Of a stretch of DNA of 64,000 bases, positions 28,095 to 34,882 are shown one piece after another. Each line of letters begins with the position of its first letter. The stretch's first letter is position 1. This DNA is from Pyrinomonadaceae bacterium (GTDB lineage: Bacteria > Acidobacteriota > Blastocatellia > Pyrinomonadales > Pyrinomonadaceae). The translations under genes were made by a program, and so were the position numbers. The notes beneath the pieces were generated by a model, which worked only from the letters and a program-made list of their open reading frames with translations, searched no databases and had not been told where the DNA came from. The stretch covers positions 186,001 through 250,000 of the forward strand of contig JAVEDP010000025.1 of assembly GCA_030841085.1 (NCBI GenBank). Direction: 5' to 3'.

Positions 28095-28412
28095 TTAAGT
28101 GGACTTGGATCTGTTGCGAATCACTTCTGCCTGAAGAAATTGAGCGACTACCTCGGGAGGCCAATGACGGTGGGCGGTACTTTCGCGAACGGTCGCACGG
28201 TTAACACGCACCATATCGGTTGAACTAACCAGGAGCTTCCGATAGCCAGCGGTGCGCGCGCGCCGTTTGGGCGGCTTTGCTCGTGACAGCTCAGGCGCTA
28301 CGGAGTCCAGCCAGCCGCTGAAGAATTCATTCAGCGAATCGCCGCTAACGTCGGGCGAGGAAGTAGACGGAAGAACGGAAAGTTCGGTTGCTGTACGTGC
28401 TGCTTGTTTCAT
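28095..28412 (-). CDS. Small protein, unknown
   Basis: A 105-residue basic protein (GDSLNEFFSGWLDSVAPELS, then RAKPPKRRARTAGYRKLLVS, then HWPPEVVAQFLQAEVIRNRS). No family is recognised and there is no signal peptide. The reading frame has an ATG but only a weak ribosome site, so coding status is moderate. It stands alone on the minus strand, away from neighbours by more than 200 bases on both sides. Confidence 0.45.
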   Translation of the reverse strand: MKQAARTATELSVLPSTSSPDVSGDSLNEFFSGWLDSVAPELSRAKPPKRRARTAGYRKLLVSSTDMVRVNRATVRESTAHRHWPPEVVAQFLQAEVIRNRSKST

Positions 28413-28660
28413 AATTCACGCGGACAATATAAAGAAGTGCCAATGCCAGACGTATTCCAATTACCAAGCTTAGTGACAACTATCACGGTCAACATTCAAG
28501 TTTCGAGCTCGTTTACCAAGGTGTAGCGAGGCAGGACTGCTCGCACAAATCCGGGAGCGACGCGGCCCACACTTCAGCGCTTGGGTTACTCTCAACCCAA
28601 TTTCCTCACCAAATCTGCCTTGGATTTTTCCTTGTGCCCGGCGCTCGAATCCAACCAACG

Positions 28661-28813
28661 CTAACGCGACGGAGCTGTCACGTTTACGTCGACCTTCTTA
28701 TTGCCACCAAAAAGGCGACCGCCGAAAACAAACAGCGCGGCGACTACGATAATCACAAAAATCACCAGCACCGCGACCACGCCGGCACTACCTCCACCAT
28801 CACCGTCTCCCAT
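28661..28813 (-). CDS. Small single-pass membrane protein
   Basis: A 50-residue protein: [11 protein letters not shown], then one hydrophobic helix at about 11-31 ([20 protein letters not shown]), then [15 protein letters not shown] and TAPSR. The ribosome site AGGAGG lies about eight bases before the ATG, strong support for a real gene. Found upstream of the SDR gene on the same strand, 36 bases apart from its stop. No function known; the Gly-rich start and short basic end are typical of small membrane-stress peptides. Confidence 0.8.
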   Translation of the reverse strand: MGDGDGGGSAGVVAVLVIFVIIVVAALFVFGGRLFGGNKKVDVNVTAPSR

Positions 28814-28849
28814 AAACTTTTCCTCCTGCGTTAACCGAATTTGAAAACA

Positions 28850-29839
28850 TCAAGCCGCGGTGGTTTCGCCACCCAGCAAAGTTAAAACTTCTCCAGTCAC
28901 GTAACTCGAATCAATTTCCGATGCGAAGTAAACAAACGCCGGTGCAATCTCTTCCGGCTGCGCGGGCCGTTTCAGCGGCGTATCCGCGCCAAACTCTGCG
29001 ACATCTTTCGCGGCTTTGTCCGAAGGATTCAGCGGCGTCCACACCGGTCCGGGCGCAACGCAGTTAACGCGAATTCCCTTCTCGACAAGACTCTGCGCCA
29101 ACGACTTTGTGAAAGCATGAATCGCGCCTTTCGTGGCCGCGTAGTCAAGCAATTCTTTACTGCCATCGAGACCCGTGATCGATCCGGTATTGATAATTGC
29201 GCTTCCCTTTTTCAAGTGTGGCAGCACGGCCTTGGCCATGCGAAAGTAACCATAAATGTTTGTCTTGAACGTGCGATCCCATTGTTCGTCCGAAAGATCT
29301 TCCAGCCCCTCCCGGTGTTGTTGATACGCAGCGTTGTTTACCAGAATGTCGAGCTTCCCTAGTTTCGAAACTGTTTTCTTAACGGCGCTGGTGGGAAATT
29401 TTTGCTTGGTGATGTCACCCGCGATCGCAATTGCTTCACGTCCTTCCGCTTCAATTGCCGCGAGCGTTTCTCGCGCGTCACCCGCCTCCTGTGGCAAATG
29501 CGTGATGGCAACGTCCGCGCCCTCGCGCGCAAACAGAACGGCGACCGCGCGGCCGATGCCCGAATCGCCACCCGTGATCAGCGCAACCTTGCCGGCCAGC
29601 TTGCCGGATCCTTTGTAGTAAGGCGCCTCGTATTTCGGACGGGGATCGAGCTTGGATTCCAAACCCGGCTTGCGCTGATGCTGTGCGGGCATTGGCGACT
29701 TTGGTTCTTTCATCTGGCCCAGGCTCTTGGCGGATCGCACCGCCGGCTTGCGCGCTCGGGTACCGCTCGCCTTTGTCGAGGTTGTCTCGTTCGCGCGACT
29801 GTCGTTACGATTCGCCGTTTTCTTTCGTTTAGTTGGCAT
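28850..29839 (-). CDS. SDR family oxidoreductase with basic N-terminal extension
   Basis: A 329-residue short-chain dehydrogenase of the YghA type. The dinucleotide motif TGGDSGIGR is at 89-97, NNAAYQ follows, and the catalytic Ser/Tyr/Lys are in NTGSITGLDGS and DYAATK. The C-terminal VTGEVLTLLGGETTAA is typical. The first 80 residues are an extra Lys/Arg/Thr-rich tail (MPTKRKKTANRNDSRANETT, then RKPAVRSAKSLGQMKEP) not needed for the fold. The ATG at 29839 overlaps the end of the previous gene by 11 bases, so the two are co-translated. Substrate unknown; related enzymes are stress-induced. Confidence 0.9.
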   Translation of the reverse strand: MPTKRKKTANRNDSRANETTSTKASGTRARKPAVRSAKSLGQMKEPKSPMPAQHQRKPGLESKLDPRPKYEAPYYKGSGKLAGKVALITGGDSGIGRAVAVLFAREGADVAITHLPQEAGDARETLAAIEAEGREAIAIAGDITKQKFPTSAVKKTVSKLGKLDILVNNAAYQQHREGLEDLSDEQWDRTFKTNIYGYFRMAKAVLPHLKKGSAIINTGSITGLDGSKELLDYAATKGAIHAFTKSLAQSLVEKGIRVNCVAPGPVWTPLNPSDKAAKDVAEFGADTPLKRPAQPEEIAPAFVYFASEIDSSYVTGEVLTLLGGETTAA

Positions 29840-30125
29840 CGAGGTCAGTTCTCTTCTTCGAAGATTTCTTAGAAGATTTTCTGGTCGCCTTCTTTGCAGA
29901 TTTCTTGCCGCCCTTCTTGCCACCTTTTTTTGAAGAGCTCTTATTTCCTTTTTTACCTCGCCCCGATCCGCTCTTCTTGCCGCCGCCGGTTTCTTTGTTC
30001 ACCGTGGCCCAGGCGCGGGCCTCTGCCGTCTTCTTCGAAACACCGCGGTCTTCGTAACTTTCTTCAATGTGTTCCGCTTGCCTCTTTTGCTTATCGGTGT
30101 ACGCACCTTTATCCCCTCTCGGCAT
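29829..30125 (-). CDS. Conserved small protein with Lys-rich tail
   Basis: A 98-residue protein. The first 45 residues (MPRGDKGAYTDKQKRQAEHI, then EESYEDRGVSKKTAEARAWA) form a conserved helical motif often annotated as a plasmid-stabilisation protein, though no plasmid role is proven. The remainder is nearly all Lys, Gly and Ser (KKGGKKGGKKSAKKATRKSS). The ATG at 30125 has AAAGGAG upstream and starts the conserved part; a longer start would add unconserved residues. It overlaps the SDR gene start by 11 bases. Confidence 0.82.
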   Translation of the reverse strand: MPRGDKGAYTDKQKRQAEHIEESYEDRGVSKKTAEARAWATVNKETGGGKKSGSGRGKKGNKSSSKKGGKKGGKKSAKKATRKSSKKSSKKRTDLDAN

Positions 30126-30368
30126 CTTTGGCTCCTTTCGCCGGATTGGTGTTTGTGTTAACTCTGCAAATACTGCGCCCAGCCGAATCTCGTATTCAGA
30201 ATTACTCGCGTGTCGACTCCGATTGCTCAACTAACAAAGAAAAAAGCTGGCACTGCTCTTGCGGCACGGCGTTCCTGATTCAACGTTAATGGACCAAAGG
30301 TGGTCTGTTCCTAAACAAAAGGCTGCGCCGGATGTACAGGAAGCCTACACAAAATCAAGGAGACCGAT

Positions 30369-30566
30369 ATGGCAAACAAAGCGGTAGACGGTAAGCGCGA
30401 ACTAATCGACACGGGAACGGACAAGCGCTACGTGCGGCGCGACGACGAGGGAAAATTCAAAGAGTCGGATGATCAGGGACGCTCGTTAGCGCAGGATGTA
30501 AAGCACAAAGCGAAGACTACCGTGAAGTCCGGTCAGGGGGATCGCGGGGACCAGAAGAAAAAGTAG
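30369..30566 (+). CDS. Conserved short hydrophilic protein
   Basis: A 65-residue protein (KRELIDTGTDKRYVRRDDEG, then KFKESDDQGRSLAQDVKHKA). The GTDKRYVRRD..G.FKESDD...SLAQD pattern occurs in many proteobacterial and acidobacterial genomes, usually beside DNA-repair or stress genes; its role is unknown. AAGGAG before the ATG is a good ribosome site. It precedes topoisomerase IB by 174 bases, with a 23-bp tandem repeat between. Confidence 0.8.
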   Translation: MANKAVDGKRELIDTGTDKRYVRRDDEGKFKESDDQGRSLAQDVKHKAKTTVKSGQGDRGDQKKK

Positions 30567-30581
30567 CGGGACGAAGTTTGC

Positions 30582-30650
30582 TGTCCGATAAGCTTTAGCT
30601 TTGATGCCCGATAAGCTTCTGCTTTTATGTTCGATGAGCTTTAGCTTGTC
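30582..30650 (+). repeat. Three tandem copies of a 23-bp repeat
   Basis: TGTCCGATAAGCTTTAGCTT begins copy one (30582); further copies start at 30605 and 30628, each 23 bases. One inverted copy of the same unit is at 41954-41981. It lies between the short hydrophilic gene and topoisomerase IB. Confidence 0.88.
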
Positions 30651-30739
30651 GTAAGTCCCGACAAACCAAAAACTTTATCGGACATTCGCCGCAAAATTGA
30701 TTCCACAACCAACCTCCCCGAACCACTTCCAAACTTTCA

Positions 30740-31759
30740 ATGACCAGACTTCAGCAACTGCAGCAAGCCGGAATAAAACGTTTGGGAAGCCCGGCCCACG
30801 GGTTCCGTTACAAGCATGCCGATGGGAAAAAAGTAAACGCCGCCGACCGGGAAAGAATTAAGAGTTTGAAAATTCCGCCGGCATGGACAGACGTTGCTAT
30901 TAACCCTCGGGCCGCCGGCGCATTGCAGGTGGTCGGCAAAGATGCAGCGGGGCGCTGGCAGTATCTTTATCACGAGACCCACACGCGACGGCAGGATGCG
31001 AAGAAGTTTCGACGCATCGTCGCTTTTGCGGAAGCGTTGCCGAAGATGCGGAAAACTGTTGCCGCGCATCTGCGCCAACCCGACCTCGGACGCGAACGCG
31101 TAATGGCCAGCATCGTACGCATTCTTTCAAGCTGCTTCATTCGCCCGGGCAGTCAGGTCTATGCCAGCGAGAACGGCAGTTACGGTATTTCTACGTTGCG
31201 ACCGAAACACGTCAAGGTTAAAGGCGACGTCGTTGAGTTTGATTTTCCCGGGAAGTCGGGCGTGCGCCAGGTGCGGCAAATAAAAGATCGGCAGGTAGCA
31301 AAAGTTGTAAAGAGTTTGTTAAAGCAGCCCGCGCGCGAAGTCTTTAAATATCAGAATGGCAACGGCGAGTTTGTTGATGTAAAGCGCCGTCACATCACCG
31401 AGTACATTCGTGAAGTAATGGGCGAAAAGTTCAGCGCCAAGGATTTTCGCACCTGGGCCGGAACACTCGTGTGCGCTTGTGCGTTGGCCCGCGCGGGTGC
31501 GGAGCTAGCTGAAAAGAAGACGGCGCGCAAGCGAAAAGTGGTGGCGGCGATTAAGGAAGCGGCTGAAGCGTTAGGCAACACGCCGGCAGTTTGTCGCAGT
31601 TCATACATCTGCCCGGAAATCATCAACAGCTTTGAGACTGGAAAAATTATCGACCGTTATTTCAACACGCTTAACGAATTAATCACCTATCGTGGAAAAA
31701 AACTTCACGCGGCTGAGAAGTCCTTGCTGCGGTTCATGAAGCAGACCGCCACCAAATGA
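30740..31759 (+). CDS. DNA topoisomerase IB (poxvirus type)
   Basis: Eukaryotic-like type IB topoisomerase, 339 residues, the bacterial length. It nicks one DNA strand through a 3-prime phosphotyrosine and relaxes supercoils without ATP. The catalytic Tyr is Tyr289 in VCRSSYICPEII; KIPPAWTDV and the core RTWAGTLVCACALA also match the family. Found in a region rich in stress-type and Lys-rich proteins. The ATG at 30740 has no strong ribosome site. Bacterial copies are often linked to DNA-damage tolerance. Confidence 0.93.
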   Translation: MTRLQQLQQAGIKRLGSPAHGFRYKHADGKKVNAADRERIKSLKIPPAWTDVAINPRAAGALQVVGKDAAGRWQYLYHETHTRRQDAKKFRRIVAFAEALPKMRKTVAAHLRQPDLGRERVMASIVRILSSCFIRPGSQVYASENGSYGISTLRPKHVKVKGDVVEFDFPGKSGVRQVRQIKDRQVAKVVKSLLKQPAREVFKYQNGNGEFVDVKRRHITEYIREVMGEKFSAKDFRTWAGTLVCACALARAGAELAEKKTARKRKVVAAIKEAAEALGNTPAVCRSSYICPEIINSFETGKIIDRYFNTLNELITYRGKKLHAAEKSLLRFMKQTATK

Positions 31760-31946
31760 AGTTCGGTCCGAATCTGGATTACTAATCAAGTCGTGTGGCA
31801 TTCGCCTTGCACCCTTCGCAGAAACCAAAGCAATTCCTTGGTTGCTTGCATGCGAACGATACAGATTCGCAAGCACGCTTTAGGGCCAGTATTTGAAACG
31901 AATACAGCCCCGACAAAAACTATTCGAACATTGGGAGGAAACGACA

Positions 31947-32162
31947 ATGCAAGATCAAGATAAAGAAGGCCAGGGCGGCGGCGGCGGTCAGCAAGGTGGC
32001 GGCGGCAGCCAGGGTGGTGGCGGCGGTCAACAAGGCGGCGGCGGCAGCCAGGGCGGTCAACAAGGCGGCGGCCAGGGTGGTGGTGGCGGTCAGCAAGGCG
32101 GTGGCGGCGGCCAAGGTGGTGGCGGCGGTCAGCAAGGTGGCGGAGGCCAGGGCGGCTCCTAA
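31947..32162 (+). CDS. Gly/Gln/Ser low-complexity small protein
   Basis: A 71-residue protein: MQDQDKEGQGGGGGQQ, then repeats of GGGGSQ and GGGGQQ until the stop. The underlying DNA is a repeat of GGTGGCGGCGG-type units, so the reading frame could be partly a by-product of the repeat. GGAGGAAACGACA before the ATG at 31947 supports translation. If made, it is a flexible, disordered peptide. It is followed by the two hemerythrin genes. Confidence 0.55.
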   Translation: MQDQDKEGQGGGGGQQGGGGSQGGGGGQQGGGGSQGGQQGGGQGGGGGQQGGGGGQGGGGGQQGGGGQGGS

Positions 32163-32263
32163 ACTTTCGCTGGCTCTCACAACAGATCGATCATGAATAT
32201 TTGTTCTTCACTCTAGCCCCGGCAGCAGTGCAGGCCGGCAAGCTTCAATGAGAACTTTTTCAA

Positions 32264-32290
32264 GAGGTGGGTTCCCAGCGAACTCACCTC
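32264..32290 (+). promoter_or_regulatory. Hairpin upstream of the first hemerythrin gene
   Basis: Ten-base stem GAGGTGGGTT/AACTCACCTC (one G-T pair) with a seven-base loop, 41 bases before the ATG of the hemerythrin gene. No T run follows. A regulatory role is only suggested by position. Confidence 0.4.
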
Positions 32291-32330
32291 TCACTATGCC
32301 GGACTAAGATCCATCCTGGGGGAACCGATC

Positions 32331-33197
32331 ATGAATGCCTTTGAACTCTTGAAGAAAGACCACAAGAAAGTTGCGCAACTGTTTAAGGAAGTCGAAGCCG
32401 CCTCGGGCCAGACGAAGAAACAAATATTTTCTCGCTTGAAGAAAGAGCTCGACGTTCACGCGAACACCGAAGAAAGGATTTTTTATCCGGCGTTAGAGAA
32501 CAAGGAAGAGGCGCGCGAAATAACGCTCGAAGCGTACGAAGAACACAAGGTTGTGAAAGACCTGTTAGGCGAACTCGACAGCGGCGACGCCAGCCAGGAC
32601 GAATGGGACGCGAAGCTGACTGTGCTCAAGGAAAATGTTGAGCATCACGTCGACGAAGAAGAAGGCGAACTTTTCAGCAAGGCGCGTCAGGCATTAAGCA
32701 AGCAGGAGATAGAAGAACTCGGCGTCGAAATGGAGGCGGAAAAAGCCAGTCAACTAGGTGGCGACCCTCGGCCGGAAGTCAGCACGCGTTCCGGTGGTGA
32801 AGCTGGTACAAAGGCACGCCGCGGTGCGAGCAAAGAATCCAAAGGCACCGAAAGCGAATCCAGAGGCGCTGAAAGTCCTGGCGTGCTGAAACGTCTCGCG
32901 AAGCTGGTGGGCCTTGGCGGTGGTTCCACGAGTAAGAAAGCCGGCACGAAACGCCGCAGCCCCGCGAAAGCTGCGAAAGCCCCGGCCAGCAAGAAGGCCG
33001 CCAAGAAAACCAGGGCCACTGCAGGCGCAAGCAAAACGCAAAGCAGCAAGACCGGCAAAAAGGCGACCAAGAAGAGCGCCACCAAATCAACCAAAGCATC
33101 GCGTTCGCGTGGTGCAACTAAGAAATCCGCGGCGCGCGGCGGCAGCGCAAAGAAATCGCGGGGACGTACGGCCAGTAAACGCGGCAGACCCAGATAG
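32331..33197 (+). CDS. Hemerythrin domain fused to histone-H1-like Lys-rich tail
   Basis: A 288-residue protein. Residues 1-130 form a hemerythrin-like four-helix bundle with candidate di-iron ligands His11, His43, Glu47 (DVHANTEERIFYP), His72, His105/His106 and Glu110 (EHHVDEEEGELF). From about 140 to the end it is a long Lys/Ala/Ser-rich tail (SPAKAAKAPASKKAAKK, then KTGKKATKKSATKS) like linker-histone tails. The fold binds O2 or reacts with oxidants in other proteins; the tail likely binds DNA. GGGGGAACCGATC precedes the ATG. A tail-less paralog lies 89 bases downstream. Confidence 0.88.
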   Translation: MNAFELLKKDHKKVAQLFKEVEAASGQTKKQIFSRLKKELDVHANTEERIFYPALENKEEAREITLEAYEEHKVVKDLLGELDSGDASQDEWDAKLTVLKENVEHHVDEEEGELFSKARQALSKQEIEELGVEMEAEKASQLGGDPRPEVSTRSGGEAGTKARRGASKESKGTESESRGAESPGVLKRLAKLVGLGGGSTSKKAGTKRRSPAKAAKAPASKKAAKKTRATAGASKTQSSKTGKKATKKSATKSTKASRSRGATKKSAARGGSAKKSRGRTASKRGRPR

Positions 33198-33286
33198 CGC
33201 TAAGAAGCCGCCAGTCCAATCAGTTTGATTCGCCTGGCCATTGAAATTGGAGCCAGGACTTTTTCACACCAGGGAGGAATATTTTC

Positions 33287-33739
33287 ATGAACGCCTTTAC
33301 GTTATTGAAAGCGGACCACAAAAAAGTTGCCGGAATTCTCGAGAAGATCGACGAGACTACCGAGCGTGGAGTCAAAACGCGTGAAGAGCTGTTTACGCAG
33401 CTTAAGACCGAGCTCGACATTCACACGCGCATCGAGGAAACCATCTTTTATCCCGCGTTGAAAGACGCCGACGAAACTCGCGACATTACGCTTGAAGCTT
33501 TCGAGGAGCACAAGGTCGTGAAGACCTTGCTGGGTGAGCTGGAATCGTTGGGCAAGGATAAAGAAGAGTGGACCGCGAAGTTCACCGTCCTGAAGGAAAA
33601 CATCGAGCACCACGTCGAGGAAGAAGAAGGCGAGATGTTTCCCAAAGCGCGAAAAGTTTTGGGCGAAGACGGCGCCGAAACCTTGGGCACGCGCATGGAG
33701 AAAGCGAAGGGCGAACAGAAAGCTGCCGCCGCCAGTTGA
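33287..33739 (+). CDS. Hemerythrin domain-containing protein
   Basis: A 150-residue protein, clear paralog of the previous gene over the whole bundle (both start MNAF.LLK.DHKKV). Candidate iron ligands are His11, His46, Glu50 (DIHTRIEETIFYP), His75, His108/His109 and Glu113. It ends with KAKGEQKAAAAS and has no long basic tail. GGGAGGAATATTTTC before the ATG is a strong ribosome site. The two genes likely arose by duplication and share a message. The ligand may be O2, NO or peroxide; this cannot be read from sequence. Confidence 0.9.
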   Translation: MNAFTLLKADHKKVAGILEKIDETTERGVKTREELFTQLKTELDIHTRIEETIFYPALKDADETRDITLEAFEEHKVVKTLLGELESLGKDKEEWTAKFTVLKENIEHHVEEEEGEMFPKARKVLGEDGAETLGTRMEKAKGEQKAAAAS

Positions 33740-33767
33740 TCGAGATGTGCGTGTTTGAAATCTTCTT

Positions 33768-33859
33768 TGTGCGTCCTTTGTGTCCTCTGTGGCTTTGTGG
33801 TGGAGTAATCCCCCAATAAAGATTCACCACAAAGGCAGACAGGACACAAAGGACGCACA
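33768..33859. repeat. Palindromic element GTGCGTCCTTTGTGTCC
   Basis: A 35-base left arm (33768-33802) and a right arm (33825-33859) are complementary over most of their length, with a 22-base spacer. It follows the second hemerythrin gene by 28 bases. Arms of this sequence recur in many bacterial genomes. Confidence 0.8.
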
Positions 33860-33933
33860 GAGAAATGAAATCAAGACATTACTGAGATTTGTCTTCAATA
33901 ACCGATACGAACCAGCACGAAGGCGGTTAAGGT

Positions 33934-34056
33934 ATGGAAGGACCATTACGTGGCTTACTGGCGGGTGCGGCCGCCTGGAAATTCGGCGGCGGCTGCATCT
34001 CAACCATTCTGGTTTTTATTATTGTGTTCTGGCTGCTTGGGTACGTTCACTGTTGA
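33934..34056 (+). CDS. Small single-pass membrane protein (40 residues)
   Basis: MEGPLRGLLAGAAAWKFGGG, then CISTILVFIIVFWLLGYVHC. One amphipathic N-terminal part with Trp and Lys, a triple-Gly hinge followed by Cys21, a hydrophobic helix at about 22-36, and a terminal Cys40. Short proteins of this pattern are common in stress and envelope gene groups, with no assigned role. AAGGCGG upstream is an acceptable ribosome site. Its last ten bases overlap the 3-prime end of pgl on the other strand. Confidence 0.7.
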   Translation: MEGPLRGLLAGAAAWKFGGGCISTILVFIIVFWLLGYVHC

Positions 34057-34787
34057 AGCTCGGAAGCAGCCGAACGATCAACCAGCCATTCTAATATTCC
34101 ATTCACCGGCCTGATTTTCTGTGCCGGCATGTCGTCATTCGCGGCGTCGCCGTGCAAAACGCGCGCGAGCGGCGCTGCTTTCTTTTCTCCGGTTACCAGA
34201 AAAATCACGCGCGCTGCATGATTGATGACCGGTAAAGTTAAAGTGATGCGCGCTTGTCCAGATCGCGGGTGCGTGGTGGCGATGACCCACTTCGTGTTCT
34301 CTTTCAAAGCATCGCTGCCGGGAAAAAGCGAGGCTGTGTGACCATCGTCGCCCATTCCTAAGAAGACTAGATCAAATCGCGGCCAGTCGGTCGCTCCAAA
34401 AAACCTTTTCAATTCGGCTTCGTACAATTCAGCGCTTGCTTGCGGAGCGGTTTCACCATTTATTCGGTGGACATTTTCCGGTGGCAGCCGGACGCGCGAT
34501 ATAAGGGCGTGATTCACCATGCGGTAATTGCTTTCGGGCGAATCCGGCGGGACCATTCGCTCATCGCCAAAAAACAAGTGGACGCGTAACCAGTCGACGC
34601 GATCTTTGAATTCATCTGTGCCGAGCAGTTCGTATGCACACCGCGGTGTCGAGCCACCGGCGAGCGCGACCGCAAATGATCCGTGTTCATGAATACTTGC
34701 GATTGAGTAGTCAACGAAGCGTTGCGCGGCAGCTTGCGCAACTTGCTCGGGTGTGTCGAAGACTAGAACATTTGGATTTGAATTCAT
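34047..34787 (-). CDS. pgl: 6-phosphogluconolactonase
   Basis: Hydrolyses 6-phosphogluconolactone in the oxidative pentose phosphate pathway. The 246-residue protein shows the DevB-type motifs FAVALAGGSTPRCAYELL near residue 35, WLRVHLFFGDERMVPPDSPESNY, RFDLVFLGMGDDGHTASLFPG and KWVIATTHPRSGQARITLTL. Length is normal. It follows gnd on the same strand after a paired palindrome, so pgi-gnd-pgl are probably one unit. No glucose-6-phosphate dehydrogenase (zwf) is in the window. Confidence 0.94.
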   Translation of the reverse strand: MNSNPNVLVFDTPEQVAQAAAQRFVDYSIASIHEHGSFAVALAGGSTPRCAYELLGTDEFKDRVDWLRVHLFFGDERMVPPDSPESNYRMVNHALISRVRLPPENVHRINGETAPQASAELYEAELKRFFGATDWPRFDLVFLGMGDDGHTASLFPGSDALKENTKWVIATTHPRSGQARITLTLPVINHAARVIFLVTGEKKAAPLARVLHGDAANDDMPAQKIRPVNGILEWLVDRSAASELQQ

Positions 34788-34798
34788 GCGGAGGGATC

Positions 34799-34882
34799 GT
34801 AAAGCAAACTGTTAGTTTGCGTTGGTGAGCTGCCACTCAATTCAGTGATATCGAACGTCCGCAAACTAACAGTTTGCGTTAC
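34799..34882. repeat. Inverted pair of GCAAACTAACAGTTTGC-type palindromes
   Basis: Copies at 34799-34821 and 34860-34882 face each other. The outer GTTAC flank of the right copy supplies the gnd stop codon (34881-34879 on the minus strand). The left copy ends the gap before pgl. Confidence 0.9.

Noticed and set aside
28470-28658. 62-residue minus-strand gene
   Set aside because: No ribosome site, no motif, and odd composition; left as non-coding.
32750-33117. Several minus-strand frames opposite the hemerythrin tail
   Set aside because: Lys/Ala-rich sequence lacks stops on the opposite strand, so open frames arise by chance.
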